From NCBI GenBank assembly GCA_943737045.1, contig CALSFV010000211.1, positions 1,272,501 to 1,336,500 of the forward strand: a stretch of DNA of 64,000 nt, read 5' to 3'. The first letter of the stretch is position 1. Each line of letters opens with the position of its first letter. The stretch comes from Parapristionchus giblindavisi (Eukaryota; Nematoda; Chromadorea; Rhabditida; Diplogasteridae). Positions 21,672 to 33,809 of the stretch are shown piece after piece. The translations under genes and the position numbers were made by a program. The notes beneath the pieces are model-generated. The model had not been told where the DNA came from, made no database searches, and saw nothing but the letters and a program-made list of their open reading frames with translations.

Positions 21672-23533
21672 TCACGCGTGTCGCGTAAGAATCAATACAA
21701 CTGTCGGACAATGAAAAAATGGAAATTTGGTTTAAATCATTTTTGGATAGCCCTGACAGTGCCGGGGAAGATAGCGTTTCGATTTTTTGTCTAAGATCAA
21801 TTTTGACGAAGATAGACGACGTTGACTGTCGGAATTTGTAGAAATGTCTTGACTTTCACCCGCAATAGCTCGTTTTGGAATGGGAATAGCGAAAATATCA
21901 CAAAGACATAAATTGTAGAAAATTTTCAGGAGAATCGAAATAACATAAGCAGAAATTACAAAATCGATTTTTCATCAACTTATGTGCGGAAAGCTGACGT
22001 TTGCACCACAAATCGATTGTACGGTAACTTATTGGTTCAGATGAAAGATATTGAGAAGACGCATCGATTGATATATAGTTATGGGGGTAAAATCGTGGCC
22101 GCGATATGAGTTTTTCCCAAAAAACGAGTCTGAAATCCCGGACTTCTCGCTCGAGAGATGGAAGGATCACTTTGATCTACCCACTCGTCTCTCGCTGATC
22201 AATGATTTACCAACTATTTTTTTTGTTTCACGTGTTTTCAAGTGTTTTCAACAGGTTTCCCTGTTTCTTGAATATATTGTTGATTCCTGAATATATTATT
22301 GACTCGAGTATGTGCTACTTCTACGTGAATCGACCATCTATCCATGAGAAGAGACCAATACTCAAAGGAGCCGATCTTGAGAAGGACTGCAATTGTGGAG
22401 GAATGTGATTCAATTTCATTACCTAAGCTATGAGTCACCATCGATTGTTTGAAGTGAATACAAGCTGTCATCTGCTTTGTCTGCCCACTCGGATCCTGAT
22501 CTTTTTCGGATGTAATTCCCTTTTGGAGCTTCTGCTGATTCGTGCGAATGGCGAGGTGATTGATTCCTCGACTGAGGTATCATGGTTAGATTACTCCTCT
22601 TATTCATTAATCCAACTTCAGGATTCTCTTCACTCGACGATCGAGCACCGCTTCCACTGCGACAAATACTCGCAAGAGGAGAAGAAGCGAGTCGGAGGAG
22701 GAATCAGAGATTTTAAGATGATGTCTGTGGTGGAGAGAATGGGGAAGAAGATGAAGACGAATTTGATGAGATAATCACTGATAAGCAGGATGAGGAGGGT
22801 TTCCTTCGAGAGACTATCGCGGCCGGAATAGACTCCATCTTTGATTGATAGATTGTTGCTTGTTCGTATTTCCATTGTTTATATTGTAATTATTTCTTTG
22901 AATTCGGTTGTAGTTATGATTTTTTTCCATTTATTTCTACGCTTTTTTTCAAGTTCAATGCACAGAAATACCAAGAAATATCAGTGATCAGCGAGAGACG
23001 AGTGGGTAGATCAAAAGTGATCATTCCATCTCTCGAGCGAGAAATCGGCTAAGTCCGGGATTTCAGACTCGTTTTTTTGGGAAAAACTCATATCGCGGCC
23101 ACGATTTTACCCCCATAACTATATATCAATCGATGCGTCTTCTCAATATCTTTCATCTGAACCAATAAGTTACCGTACAATCGATTTGTGGTGCAAACGT
23201 CAGCTTTCCGCCACATAAGTTGATGAAAAATCGATTTTGTAATTTCTGCTTGTGTTATTTCGATTCTCATGAATATTTTCTACAATTTATGTCTTTGTGA
23301 TATTTTCGCTATTCCCATTCCAAAGCGAGCTATTGCGGGTGAAAGTCAAGACATTTCTACAAATTCCGACAGTCAACGTCGTCTATCTTCGTCAAAATTG
23401 ATCTTAGACAAAAAATCGAAACGCTATCTTCTCCGGCACTGTCAGGGCTATACAAAAATTGTCAATATGATAGGGGTTATATTTTGTCCGAGCACCCCAC
23501 GATTTTGTCTGGATCCTTACGCGACACGCGTGA
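21672..23533. mobile_element. Nested inverted-repeat element B with gene-like loop
   Basis: The ends TCACGCGTGTCGCGTAAG and CTTACGCGACACGCGTGA sit between TA dinucleotides (21,670-21,671 and 23,534-23,535). Removing it restores the continuous outer arm (TTGCATATCTGCTCTC, as on the right side near 29,250-29,270). The arms (21,672-22,202 and 22,985-23,533) are about 530 bp each and highly similar. The loop of about 780 bp holds gene-like sequence. Confidence 0.85.
22430..22850 (+). pseudogene. Gene fragment in the loop of element B (unrecognised, acidic C-terminus)
   Basis: The loop contains an open segment ending near 22,577 in a GAG-GTATCATGG donor. A 44-bp candidate intron ending ACTTCAG follows, then an open segment encoding an EHRFHCDKYSQEEKKR-like stretch. 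A different frame downstream encodes a strongly acidic tail (GEEDEDEFDEIITDKQDEEG) ending FD and a stop. The two parts need a frameshift to join. No family is recognised. It could be a captured host exon or remains of the element's own transposase. Confidence 0.35.
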
Positions 23534-24524
23534 TATCTGCTCTCATTTTCGAATAGCGGTAGGTCAAAGTTGGCAGGTACGGTATTTTTGGCTCGAGTGT
23601 GCGTCAGAAAAATGATCAGAACTCCGTTCAAAATAATGATAGAAATTTTTTTCAAAAAAAGCATCGAAAGAGGAGAATTTGGGCAACATTTCCCAGTTGA
23701 TGACGTCATTTGTCGACCATGCGCCGGTGCGGGGCGGTCGGTTTTATGAAAAGTGACGTAACTTTCCTAATCGGAAAAAGTGCACTTTTCTTCTATGCGC
23801 GTTTTGTTGCACCGATATGTGTCTAAAAATGACCCAAGTTTCAGAGGATTTGAGAAATGGAAAAAAATGGCGTTGATTTTAGTAACGCGACCTCACAATA
23901 TTCTGGGGTAAGAGAAAAGTTTTCACAAACAAAATTGCGAGATTTGTGAAAAAGCAGAATTGAAAATAAGAAGAATTCAAAAGTTGGTCTTAGTTGGATT
24001 TAAAGTACGGTAGTTTTGGTCATATGACGTCATGATTCATGAGTTTCGAAAAAATGTTTCAATTATAAATTTTTTATTTTACAACTTTTCAAATCGTTGA
24101 TACATGTGTTTTTGCTTTTCCATTGCTGTAAATCGCAGACTGATCAGCTCTGATTGTTCGCGATGTGCTTGTCGTCGTTTTTCCTGTTCCATAATGCCAC
24201 AAATGTCTTGTTTTTAAATTTAACGAAACATCTTTTCAGTTCACTGGGTTTTTGATTGTTTTAATATGTTGAGAAGAAGAAGAAAGTTATGAAGAGGAAC
24301 CAAATTATGAGGATCAGGAGTTAAGCAGGTATTAATTAATATTCTCCATTCTTTGGTTACAAGTTGACATTGCTTTCTTTGTTTACAAGTTGACATTGAA
24401 ACAAAAATCTCCCTAGAACGAGATCAATTAACCGTTCAAATAACCTGTTGTTCAAATGTACATTTGCTTAGTTTCGTTGTTTTCAGGTATCTGAAGCGTG
24501 AATGCAGTAAGAAGACGTCTGAGA

Positions 24525-24632
24525 CTTCGTCCAAGACGCATTGCGCAGTCGGCAATCACGCAGTGTGTCACTGCGTGCTTACGTAGTGTGGCACTGCGTG
24601 ATTGCCGACTGCGCAGTGCCTCTTGGACGAAT
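24525..24632. repeat. Near-perfect hairpin
   Basis: TTCGTCCAAGACGCATTGCG and GCGCAGTCGGCAATCACGCA pair with their complements around a loop of about 20 bp. It is within the large composite element. Confidence 0.85.
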
Positions 24633-24951
24633 TTTCCACTCAATGCTCTGTACATTACCTGTTCTTGTAATAAAGCGTGTTCGATATGATTATGTGTTAA
24701 TTTTCTTCTTGTACGTGGTCGATGGATCCACATTTTATATCTCTGTTAATGATTGCAGCAACCCAGCGCCAAGAATACTCTTCGAAGAGATCTTCAACGT
24801 TTTGATTGCCCCAACAGGTATAAAGATCTTCTTCTTCTTTCTTCTATCACGGATATTATCGTTGATGGTTGGCGAATATCACGTCTAGAGCATAAAGTTC
24901 ATTGGGACGCAAATTTTAGCCTTTATGCAATCATCATCAGTTCATTTTCAG

Positions 24952-25070
24952 GTCTCTAAGTTTACCGGTGGAGCTGCTTCGAAGCTCTCCAAGATCTGCC
25001 CGCAAGAAGGTCGCCCGTGTTCTGACCGTTATCAACGAGACCCAAAAGCAATAGCTTGAGATTCTGCAAG
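24952..25070 (+). pseudogene. rpl-35: Ribosomal protein L35 exon fragment
   Basis: After a TTTTCAG acceptor the reading frame begins VSKFTGGAASKLSKI, the core of eukaryotic uL29/RPL35. The following bases (TGCCCGCAAGAAG) have lost sequence and shift frame. In the +1 frame the match resumes as RKKVARVLTVINETQKQ, then a TAG stands where the family has Glu, followed by LEIL. A normal RPL35 is about 123 residues; about 40 are present. With a frameshift and a stop it cannot make L35. It lies in the middle of the composite element and looks captured. Confidence 0.85.
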
Positions 25071-25203
25071 GTTCGCATTTCGTAATATTCAATAGTATTT
25101 TTATTTAATGTGAGTGTTTTCTGTACCTTTGCATAGTATCCCTCGTGGTATTTGCACTCTGTCGACCTATTTTATGTAATTGATTGATCTTTTGGCCATT
25201 CAG

Positions 25204-26205
25204 ATGGGCCTCCATCGGCCAGATGACCCGGTTTCCCACTGGTGTCGGAGTCGTCGGTATGCTCGACCCTCCAAGAGCTGAGGTGAGCCGAGTTGTTAAA
25301 AATATTGTTAATACTTCGCAAGAACCCCCTACTATATCTTTGTTTTGATTTTTTTTTTAAATTTGGACTTACTCGTAAATAACTTTAATACTAATGACAA
25401 TTGTTGTAAATATTAAGTATATTAATTATACAGCAAATTCACTCGATCCGGCAATCGCATCATCATCCGTCGTCTCACCACGCAGGCATACCAAGTGAAA
25501 CGATGGCTCGTGCAGGTACTGTTGTGTTGCTCTTTTATTTCTAAACTTATAGCATACTTAAAATTCTTTGACTTGAAATTTACTTTAAGCCTACTTCAAG
25601 TGCAAGAACAATTGACAAAGTGACTTTGACGTCCTGTGACTTCTTTGACCCTGGCATGTTTTGAAAACGGATTTGAAATCAGCGCGTTCGACTTAGTATA
25701 CCTACCAATTTTCGTGGGGATCGTGGGATGTACGTCATGACGGTTCCCAAGTCATTCATCGAAGTGCTGTCCTTTAAGGAAATGATAGAGGGCTGAAACC
25801 AGATGTCAGTCAAAGTTAGAGCCGGAGGGGTCAGTCAGGGGTCAGAGGGAGAGCCAGTCAGAGCCACTTCATGCGAAAGGAAGCTGAAAATGACGATTTT
25901 TAAGCGAAAATAACGAATTTTGTAAATCTATTTCGGTAATTCTCCCACTATATAAAAATAGGGTACCGAAAATGTATGAAGTCGATGATTGCCGAGTTCT
26001 TCCAGTGCTACGAAGATGTGATTTTTCAAATCAATTAATACGTCTAAAGCAATCAATAATTTATTTTTAAATGTAATTGATATTCTAGACTGGTGACGGT
26101 ACGAACGACGCGCCCGCTCTCAAGAAGGCCGATAATGGTATCGCCGTGGTTCCCGGAGCCGCCGCGTGGTCAAGCCCGCCTCCGAAGTTCTTCTCGCCGA
26201 CACAG
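25204..26205 (+). pseudogene. sca-1: SERCA calcium-pump exon fragments
   Basis: Three pieces in the order of the parent gene. 25,204-25,282 ends in GVVGMLDPPRAE, the SERCA nucleotide/P-domain junction. 25,434-25,515 has a degraded HSIRQ match in a drifting frame. 26,089-26,205 reads TGDGTNDAPALKKADNGIAV, the P-type ATPase hinge. A one-base shift after the hinge restores VVKPASEVLLADT, matching the SERCA segment that follows GSGTAVAK. Splice sites are still recognisable (TTCAG, ATACAG and TCTAG acceptors; GTGAGC and GTACGG donors). SERCA is about 1,000 residues with ten membrane spans; under 100 residues are present. It is a non-functional captured fragment. Confidence 0.82.
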
Positions 26206-26978
26206 GTACGGTAGTGCCGAATGGGCTTACGATATTCTGTGAATACTGTAGGATGCAGGGTCATTTTTATTTATATTTTGGATGTAAATAAATGTCATTT
26301 CGTTTGAGGCTAGCTCATGCCGATGAGAGTGGGTTACATTACGTAGAACTTAATCAGGGTCTTTGAGATAATTATGGAGTTAGGCCATTAGTAATTGATG
26401 TTATATACTTTTAATTCAAGTGCAATGGTTGAATATATAATTTATGTATAATTTAATTATTAAGAACAAGTTGAGAAACATTATTAGTCTATGTTCTTTC
26501 TATGATATTATTATTTTATTGAAAATATATAGTACTCTCCTTCAGATTCATTCTTCATGCTCAACTTCCTTCTCCCCGTTCTTCCATCACTTCATCTAGA
26601 ACCGTCTTCATTCAAGAGATAAAGAGTTTTTCTTCATCGCTCGTTCATTTGTTCATTATGTTTATTTTTCTCACGTTTACATGTGATATATTGTTAACAT
26701 CATTTCCAATATGTTCATTTGATGATCATTCTGTTTCAATTTTCATGTGAAGTTTGTATATATATCATCATGTTAGTAAAGGTTTTGTATCGATTTGGCG
26801 GCAGAGTATGCAACAAGTGTTAGAAGTCACTTTGCATCTCTGGTACGCTTTTTTTGTTCACTTTTGTTGCGATAAATTTTGATTTAAATGGAGCTTATAC
26901 GAAAGAATAGCATGGTGTGGATACTGTACCCTGGTGGGGGGCGGGGCTAGCTCGTTTGACTAACCCTCAGAACATTGT

Positions 26979-28906
26979 GACCTCGGACCTGTCAAAGGAA
27001 AGAACGGCTTATTCATTTATCAAGAAACAGCAAAGGAGCTTAAATGACTCAAAAACATCCGAAAAAACATTACGAGCTCAAAATACCCATATATGACAGT
27101 TATTTGAAACACAAAATCACCGAGTTCCGAAAAATTTGAAAAAAAACCATATTTTGCTTTTCCACGTGGAAAAAAAACGTTTCAGTAATGTTAATTAATC
27201 TTTATAATATTTCTTATAATGTTTTTGAACATTTATGTTTTTGGAAGTGAAGGCCTACCTGCTCTTAGAGCCGAGATTTCCACCATCGAGATGCGCGCGC
27301 CCCAACTCCGCGTGACTGCTCATCATCCGCTCTCTCACTCCCACAAGCCCTTTCGTGAACAGACAGGGAGAGAAAAAAAGGAGAAGGGAGACTAACATCT
27401 GGCAACTACACTAAATGGAGATGTTAGAAAACTCTGAGCGAACAGAGTTGCATTTGAACAACAAAGAACGATTGTGACCCCCCCCCAACCTTCCTCGCGC
27501 TCTCTCTCTCTCTCTTCAAGGAATGATGAAGTACAATGTCAAAACTAATGTTAGATAAGATACATTTATTAGAGAAATCAGTCATAATTGAAAACAATTA
27601 ACATTGAAATAACATATCACAAAGACATCCGTTGTATCATGTTACTATGTTACTATTAATATTAATATGTTTAGTAAATCAATTGATCTCTCACCTTCCC
27701 CCCCATCCCCATCCACCTCTCTTTTAATAATTTTATTCTTTCACATATTTTTTTGCACTCGAACACTTTGTACTTGTTGAAACACCCTTGCGATGTACGA
27801 TAAATAAATAAATAAAATAAGCAAAATCATTCGAGGCGTCGAGGTAAAGAGGTACCGCTCTAAAAACACCGAGCGGGTTCGAACCCCGGTTCGATCCAAA
27901 TCTTTTGCTGATTTTTACATACACAGAAAACGTGTTCCAAGGTATTTTTTTTCGTGCTAAAGATGATGAAACAAGTTGTTTTGAGTCATTCTGAGCAGGA
28001 AAACGTTCATTTTATGGCAACACATCTCTTCTCAAAGGGTAATTGAGGCGGATGGGCGCGCAGCGACCTTCCGCGCTAGCGAAATGCTCTTCCCGCGCTA
28101 AAAGTATAAAACGCTCGCAAGTAAAACAATTTATGGATCCCCCTAGCACTGCTAGTAATCTACTATAAATTATTGTTAATCCATCACACATATAATTTGT
28201 CTCTGTCTCATTCGATCACTAAACTAAAAACATCCTTAAAACATCCGTTTGTCATCCATTTCTCTTTGTAATATGTTATTTCAAGGTTAATTGTTTTCAA
28301 TTATGGCTGATTTCTCTAATAAATGTATCTTATCTAACATTAGTTTTGACATTGTACTTCATCATTCCTTGAAGAGAGAGAGAGAGCGCGAGGAAGGTTT
28401 GGGGGGGGGGGGGGTCACAATCGTTCTTTGTTGTTCAAATGCAACTCTGTTCGCTCAGAGTTTTCTAACATCTCCATTTCGTGTAGTTGCCAGATGTTAG
28501 TCTCCCTTCTCCTTTTTTCTCTCCCTGTCTGCTCACGAAACGGCGTGTGGGAGTGAGAGAGCGGATGATGAGCAGTCACGCGGAGTTGGGGCGCGTCTCG
28601 ATGGCGGAAATCTCGGCTCTAAGAGCAGGTAGGCCTTCACTTCCAAAAACATAAATGTTCAAAAACATTATAAGAAATATTATAAAGATTAATTAACATT
28701 ACTGAAACGTTTTTTCCACGTGGAAAAGCAAAATATGGTTTTTTTTCAAATTTTTCGGAACTCGGTGATTTTGTGTTTCAAATAACTGTCATATATGGGT
28801 ATTTTGAGCTCGTAATGTTTTTTCGGATGTTTTTGAGTCATTCGAGCTCCTTTGCTGTTTCTTGATAAAGGAATAAGCCGTTCTTTCCTTTGACACGTCC
28901 GAGGTC
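26979..28906. mobile_element. Nested inverted-repeat element with tRNA-like centre
   Basis: The ends GACCTCGG and CCGAGGTC lead into arms of about 640 bp (to about 27,620 and from about 28,260) of high identity, for example CACGTGGAAAAGCAAAATAT in both orientations. The loop contains the tRNA-like sequence at 27,831-27,900. No coding capacity is recognised. Confidence 0.75.
27831..27900 (+). other. tRNA-like sequence (B-box)
   Basis: A perfect B-box-like GGGTTCGAACCCC lies about 45 bases after a weak A-box-like GGCGTCGAGGTAAAGAGG, with GCTC/GAGC pairing between. The acceptor stem is not closed, so it is a tRNA-derived element rather than a gene. Confidence 0.4.
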
Positions 28907-29425
28907 GCGTTACTAAAATCAACGCTTAATTTTTTTGCATTTCTCAAATCCTCTGAAACTTAGGTCTTTTTTAGACACATATAGGTGCAACAAAACGCGC
29001 ATAGAAGAAAATTGCACTTTTTCCGATTAGGAAAGTTACGTCACTTTTTCATAAAACCGACCGCCACGCACCGGCGCATGGTCGACAAATGACGTCATCA
29101 ACTGGGAAATGTTGCCCAAGATCTCCTCTTTCGATGTTTTTTTGGGAAAGTTTCTATCATTATTTTGAACGGAGTTCTGATCATTTTTCTGACGCACACT
29201 CGAGCCAAAAATACCGTACCTGCCAACTTTGACCTACCGCTATTCGAAAATGAGAGCAGATATGCAAATTCGGCCAACGCAGTTCGATAGAGCATTGTTC
29301 AAAGTACTTAATCTGAATTTTTCAGGGGGTCGAAATTTCTACCGCCGCGGAGCCTCCGAAACGGTCGATTTTCTCGCGATTCCTCTCATATACATCAAAT
29401 TAATTATTAACTTATTTGTTCGATT

Positions 29426-30154
29426 CTCTGGTATTTCGAAACTTAAAGTCTACTTAAAGTTTTACTTGAAGTAGACTTGTAAGTCTACTTAAAGTTAAAC
29501 GTACGTCTACTTTAAGTGGTGTGATATACCAGGGCTGTGCATTTTTCGTTTTTCGATTTTTCGAATTTTTCGATTTTTCGACTTTTTTCGAACAATTTTT
29601 TCGACGAAAAATTTTTCGACTTTTTTCTCGAAAAATCGAAAAAAATGATAACTGAAAATAGCACTTAAAATTGAATATTTGGTCAATTCGGTATTATTTG
29701 AAAGTTCTGTAGTTGTATTCCGGGTAACGTTTGTAATAATTTAATCATTTTTTGCAACTGTAATTGTATTAATTTGTCTGGCAAATTCTCTTAGAGATAG
29801 GTTGTCTAACTGAACTACCATAGAATAATCCAAACTCTCTTAAAAAGACACTTTCGATAGTATTCTTTAGATTGATATAGTAACTGGGACTCGTGCAAGC
29901 CAAGCAAGTCGCGAGAAATTAAAAGAATTTGCATTTAGAAATTCTTATACAACATTTTTCGATTTTTTCGAAATTTTTCGATTTTTTCGACTTTTATTTC
30001 CGAAAAATTTCGTTTTTCGAAATTTTTTTTTCGCACAGCCCTGTGATATACTGTAATGCATTTCGTCAAATGTTCTTTCACTTTAAGTTTACTTAAAGTA
30101 AACTTTAAGTCAGTGACGTAGTTTAAGTAGACTTTAAGTTTCGAAATACCGGAG
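29426..30154. mobile_element. MITE family M, copy 2, interrupted by family L
   Basis: The outer blocks (29,426-29,529 and 30,052-30,154) match the element at 17,117-17,324 end to end when the central insertion is removed, including the GTAATGCATTTCGTCAAATG interior. Confidence 0.85.
29530..30043. mobile_element. hAT-like MITE family L, copy 1
   Basis: This 514-bp element starts CAGGGCTGTGC and ends GCACAGCCCTG, typical of hAT ends. It has a perfect 8-bp duplication, TGATATAC (29,522-29,529 and 30,044-30,051). The flanks inside are rich in TTTTTCGA. It is inserted in family M copy 2, so it is the younger. Confidence 0.92.
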
Positions 30155-30279
30155 ATTTACAGTAAAATACAAAACAATAGTAAAATACAATGTTTTATAC
30201 ATATATGCACATCTCGTACAACAATCGATAATGTAAGACTCACCTTTCAGTCCCTATGCCAGGTCGCGCCATTACACAC

Positions 30280-30535
30280 AGAGAAATAAGTGTCTCAAAA
30301 GTGTTAAATATTACACTTCTCAGTTCTTATGCTCCTTGGATAACACTTATTTCTTTGCGAGTAGTGGCACGTATGTAGGTTTCTCTTAGGGGAGGATAGT
30401 TCCTCTTGAGATGATTCTATTTTGGGCCCTATTGCTTATCTTAGTGCCCTATTGTTTCTCTTGGGTCACGATAGTGGACCCAAGAGAAACAATAGGACAC
30501 TAAGATAAGCAATAGGGCCCAAAATAGAATCTCTG
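30280..30535. repeat. Two adjacent foldbacks
   Basis: AGAAATAAGTGT pairs with ACACTTATTTCT (about 30,286-30,358). A long near-perfect hairpin follows at about 30,415-30,532, whose arms include GATTCTATTTTGGGCCCTAT and its complement around ACGATAGT. The remaining spacer, 29,391-31,982, has no supportable gene. Confidence 0.85.
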
Positions 30536-31499
30536 GCTTGCCATCTTTACGCTCAATGTCCCATTGATACTCTTTCTCCTCGTAGATAGCACTTCATGTC
30601 GATTCATTTTGCGATTTGCGATTCAATTATCAGGTTATGACAGTAATCCACAGCGTTTCGAGAGCGGAATCTAGCGAGGCGAAGGGAGAAAAAGAGAGAC
30701 AACGCGCGCGAGAGAGAGTGCAGACAGTTAGACACACGCGACGCGACACGCGACGCATGCAAGAGCGCGGAGGAGGGAGACTCCGCCTCCCCGGCATTGA
30801 TGTGCATTATTGGCATGTTGCCAAAAATTCTGTTTCCTCTCTCCCCACAGGGCTGAAACGCTGTGTAATCTTACCCATTTTCATTACACTGCCTGATAAA
30901 TAATCTGTAATCGGTAATAGTTGTTTGATATAAGCTTATATTCATTATATACCTTATATGATACGAAAAAGAATTTTTTATAACAAAATCAATTTTAATA
31001 AATAAAGTCAGTTCGCGATTTCAGCTCAATTTGCATGCGTACGTGCGCTTGCGTGAGCTACGTCTGAATCCTGAACGTTTTGCTTCCTTTTTTTTTGGTT
31101 TGTGAACTTTGTTTCGAATATTTTGCTTACTAAATCGATATATTGATGCATCAGTGGATGCATGCACTATGCAGGAGTAGTTGAACGCAGTCAGAGTTGG
31201 TTTAATCGAACTTTTCGCCAACAACTTGCCAACAGCTGCAATTTGCATATTTCCGGAATAGTCCTTGTTTCCTATGCAATTTCCTTCTTTGTTCTTCGCA
31301 TAAGACGCTGTTTTCGTTCATTTCATCATTCTCACGATCAATAATCATGTTGTTCATCGATTTCGCGCATTTCTTCTTAAATATTGTTCGCTTTTGCCGT
31401 GTTCGATGACATTACTGCTGATTGTTTTTATGTTTCGTCATTCGATTATGGCTATATCCTCTCCTTATCTTCATCTACCTGTCCGTCCCTCACGTGTTA

Positions 31500-31765
31500 A
31501 AATCCTTGCATGATCACGAACACAAGCATAATCATGAACGATTTGACATTCAATGCTTGATCATGCATGAAATATCCGTGGTTCGTGATCACGCATGGAT
31601 CTTCCGTGATCATGCACGAATTTTCCGTGATCTTGCATGGAAACCAGAATCCATTCATGACCACGGATACTCCATGCATGATTCGAATATATTACTTACT
31701 AGATCATGCCATTAATTGCACGAATTTTACTTGAATCATGCATGGATTCAAACACCTGAGTTCAT
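31500..31765. repeat. GATCATGCATGA-rich repeat cluster
   Basis: This is a dense set of variants of CATGATCACGAA and GATCATGCATGA in both orientations, related to 14,165-14,350. It is non-coding as far as can be seen. Confidence 0.6.
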
Positions 31766-32089
31766 GTCTAACTCTTTCACTGTTTCATCTCTCCCACTTC
31801 CTATTCACCCTATATCCTTCGTCTGTCCCTTATTCTTTTCGATCTTCATCCTTCTCCTTCCTCTTTCAACATTGACAAACCTCACTTTCCCTCATCTACT
31901 TACCTTTATTCGGAGTATTCATCGTTGTTGCTCGTATGATTAAAAATCCATGATCGCGTTGTTTGATTTACAATAATTTCAGGTACTTGAACTGCATCGA
32001 CGCGGTCACATCGAGCGAGTAGCAGCTACAACTCCTGTGACCTTGACACGGTATGTTGTCTTCACTTTTTTCCTGTTTCTGTACCAAAT

Positions 32090-32285
32090 GTGGGCGGTAT
32101 TGACGCTAGCGGCAATACCCACCCGATTTTGGAACCAAACCCACCCGATTTAGCCAAAATTCACTGAAAATATGAAAACGATTTGGGCAAAATACACTCG
32201 AAAATGAAATTTTTGTGTCAAACCTACCCGATTTTGGCACTCGACCCACCCGATTTTCATTTCCAGCGGCAATGCCCGCCCATGT
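32090..32285. repeat. CCCACCCGATTTT repeat element
   Basis: Repeated CCCACCCGATTTTGG units lie between AGCGGCAATACCC and CAGCGGCAATGCCC. Similar sequence occurs near 2,050-2,190 and 41,795-41,880. It is intronic and non-coding. Confidence 0.6.
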
Positions 32286-32851
32286 ATGTTCTGTACACCT
32301 TTTTGGTCGCAACTGTACCTCCTCAAACAAATGTTTCTCATACGCTTATTTCCGAATATATTTTTTCCTGATGAGAGCTGTGGTGCATTTCGTGTTAGTG
32401 GACATTATTCGATGACTGTACATTGTCTCTCCCGGGTTCGCGCCAGGATAACATGCCACTGCCTAACTTGTGGTTGTGAATATCCCACGTCTGTCATTGA
32501 TTTAGTGTCTGCTAACAATATATTCGGATCACCTTTTTTACATGTGCTTGTTTCTTCGTCCTGTAAATTGCGCTATTTTGTCACACATTTCGAAGCTGTG
32601 ACGTTATTGTGCATGTGCTTATGGCCCTCTTCCCTATTGGTGCCCCTTCATCGCTGGGGGCCAATGGTGCGTGAGGAAGCCACGACCGTCGACATCTTTA
32701 ACTGAAAGCCTAGCGATTAGTTCACTCACTTGACACATGACTTGTATCACTGACTTCTCATACTCTCGTTTGCATCATATCTGTCAAGTGTGGCATACCG
32801 TGGCAGGGGATGACGAGAGATGGGCCATCAAAAGTAGACTTTTGTGTTTGA

Positions 32852-33151
32852 GCGCTCCGGTATTTTTTGTCGGTGGGGTGCGCCGTGGGCAGCATGGTGT
32901 GGGACTAGGGCGCACCCTACGAGATTTGGGGGTGGACCTCAAATTCCGTTGGGCACACCGTTCATTCCGTACCATGGGGCACGCATTCCCCTTATCCCGT
33001 GGGGCACGCCGTTCATTCCACACCATGGCACACACCCTTTATATATCCCGTGGGGTACGCCGTCTAGAGGCCAAATCCCGTGGGGTGCGCCCTAGTCCCG
33101 CACCATGGTGCTGCCCACGGCGCACCCCAGGGACAAAAAATACCGGAGCGC
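32852..33151. mobile_element. Inverted-repeat element with CGGTATTTTTTGTC ends
   Basis: AGCGCTCCGGTATTTTTTGT at the left and its complement at the right bound 300 bp with an internal GTGGGGCACGCCGTTCATTC-type tandem repeat. The second, inner arm (GGTGCGCC, GTGGGCAGCA) also pairs. It lies between candidate exons. Confidence 0.8.
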
Positions 33152-33809
33152 ATAAGGATCATGATAATACGAAAATGATACGACATACAGTTTGATTGGT
33201 TTAAAAATAATATATTTATCGCATCTTGGAAAAGAGAGAAAAGAGATTTTGTTCGTAAACAATAAAAATAGACTTATAGGTCGGAGAGGTACGGTAGCTC
33301 TAAGATTATTGATTTACTGTACTATAGTCTTCTCTATAACCAACTCGTAAGCCTAACAGAAGAAAGAAAACAGAATGGTCATTCATGAAAACATTTGCTC
33401 TTTCTAACCAATCAATAATCAATAATAATAGTAATCAATAATGATTCAATTATTAATAATCAATAATTCAGGTCCTCTACCTCCTGGCTCAACACCCACC
33501 TCCATCTGTACTATGAGGTGGGCGTGACGGAAATGGTAAAGACGTCGTCGTCGTCGAAGAAGTCGGAAGGCACTACCACCAACGATGATGATAACGACAA
33601 GCCTGAGAAAGGATGGACGGGAGTGCGGCTGACCGAGGGAATGGAGGTGGGGGTTTTGATATGTCAATCAATATATGAAAATTAATTATATCAAGCCCTC
33701 CCTTTATTTTGTACTATTGATCTGAAGTGATATGAATAAATTGATTGATTGAAATGCCAAAAAAATGTATCATATATTATGGCGCGAAATCCATCATACA
33801 ATCGGCAAC

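Larger units (their letters stand above)
21551..29390. mobile_element. 7.8 kb composite inverted-repeat element carrying host-gene fragments
   Basis: Terminal inverted repeats start TATGAGAGGAATCGC and end GCGATTCCTCTCATA, flanked by TA on both sides (21,549-21,550 and 29,391-29,392). The arms continue inward: 21,600-21,670 then 23,536-23,890 pairs with 28,910-29,340. The left arm is split by a nested element (21,672-23,533), and the right side carries another (about 26,979-28,906). The middle, about 23.9-26.97 kb, is unique and contains exons resembling RPL35 and SERCA. No transposase was recognised. TA duplication suggests mobilisation by a Tc1/mariner-type or other TA-targeting enzyme supplied in trans. 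Confidence 0.8.

Noticed and set aside
30604..30903. Arg/Glu-rich open frames near 30.6-30.9 kb
   Set aside because: They come from GAGA/CGCG-rich simple sequence, with no splice sites or homology.
32286..33195. Open frames of 139 and 152 codons near 32.3-33.2 kb
   Set aside because: They run over repeat sequence, including the inverted-repeat element at 32,852-33,151, and show no domain or splice support.
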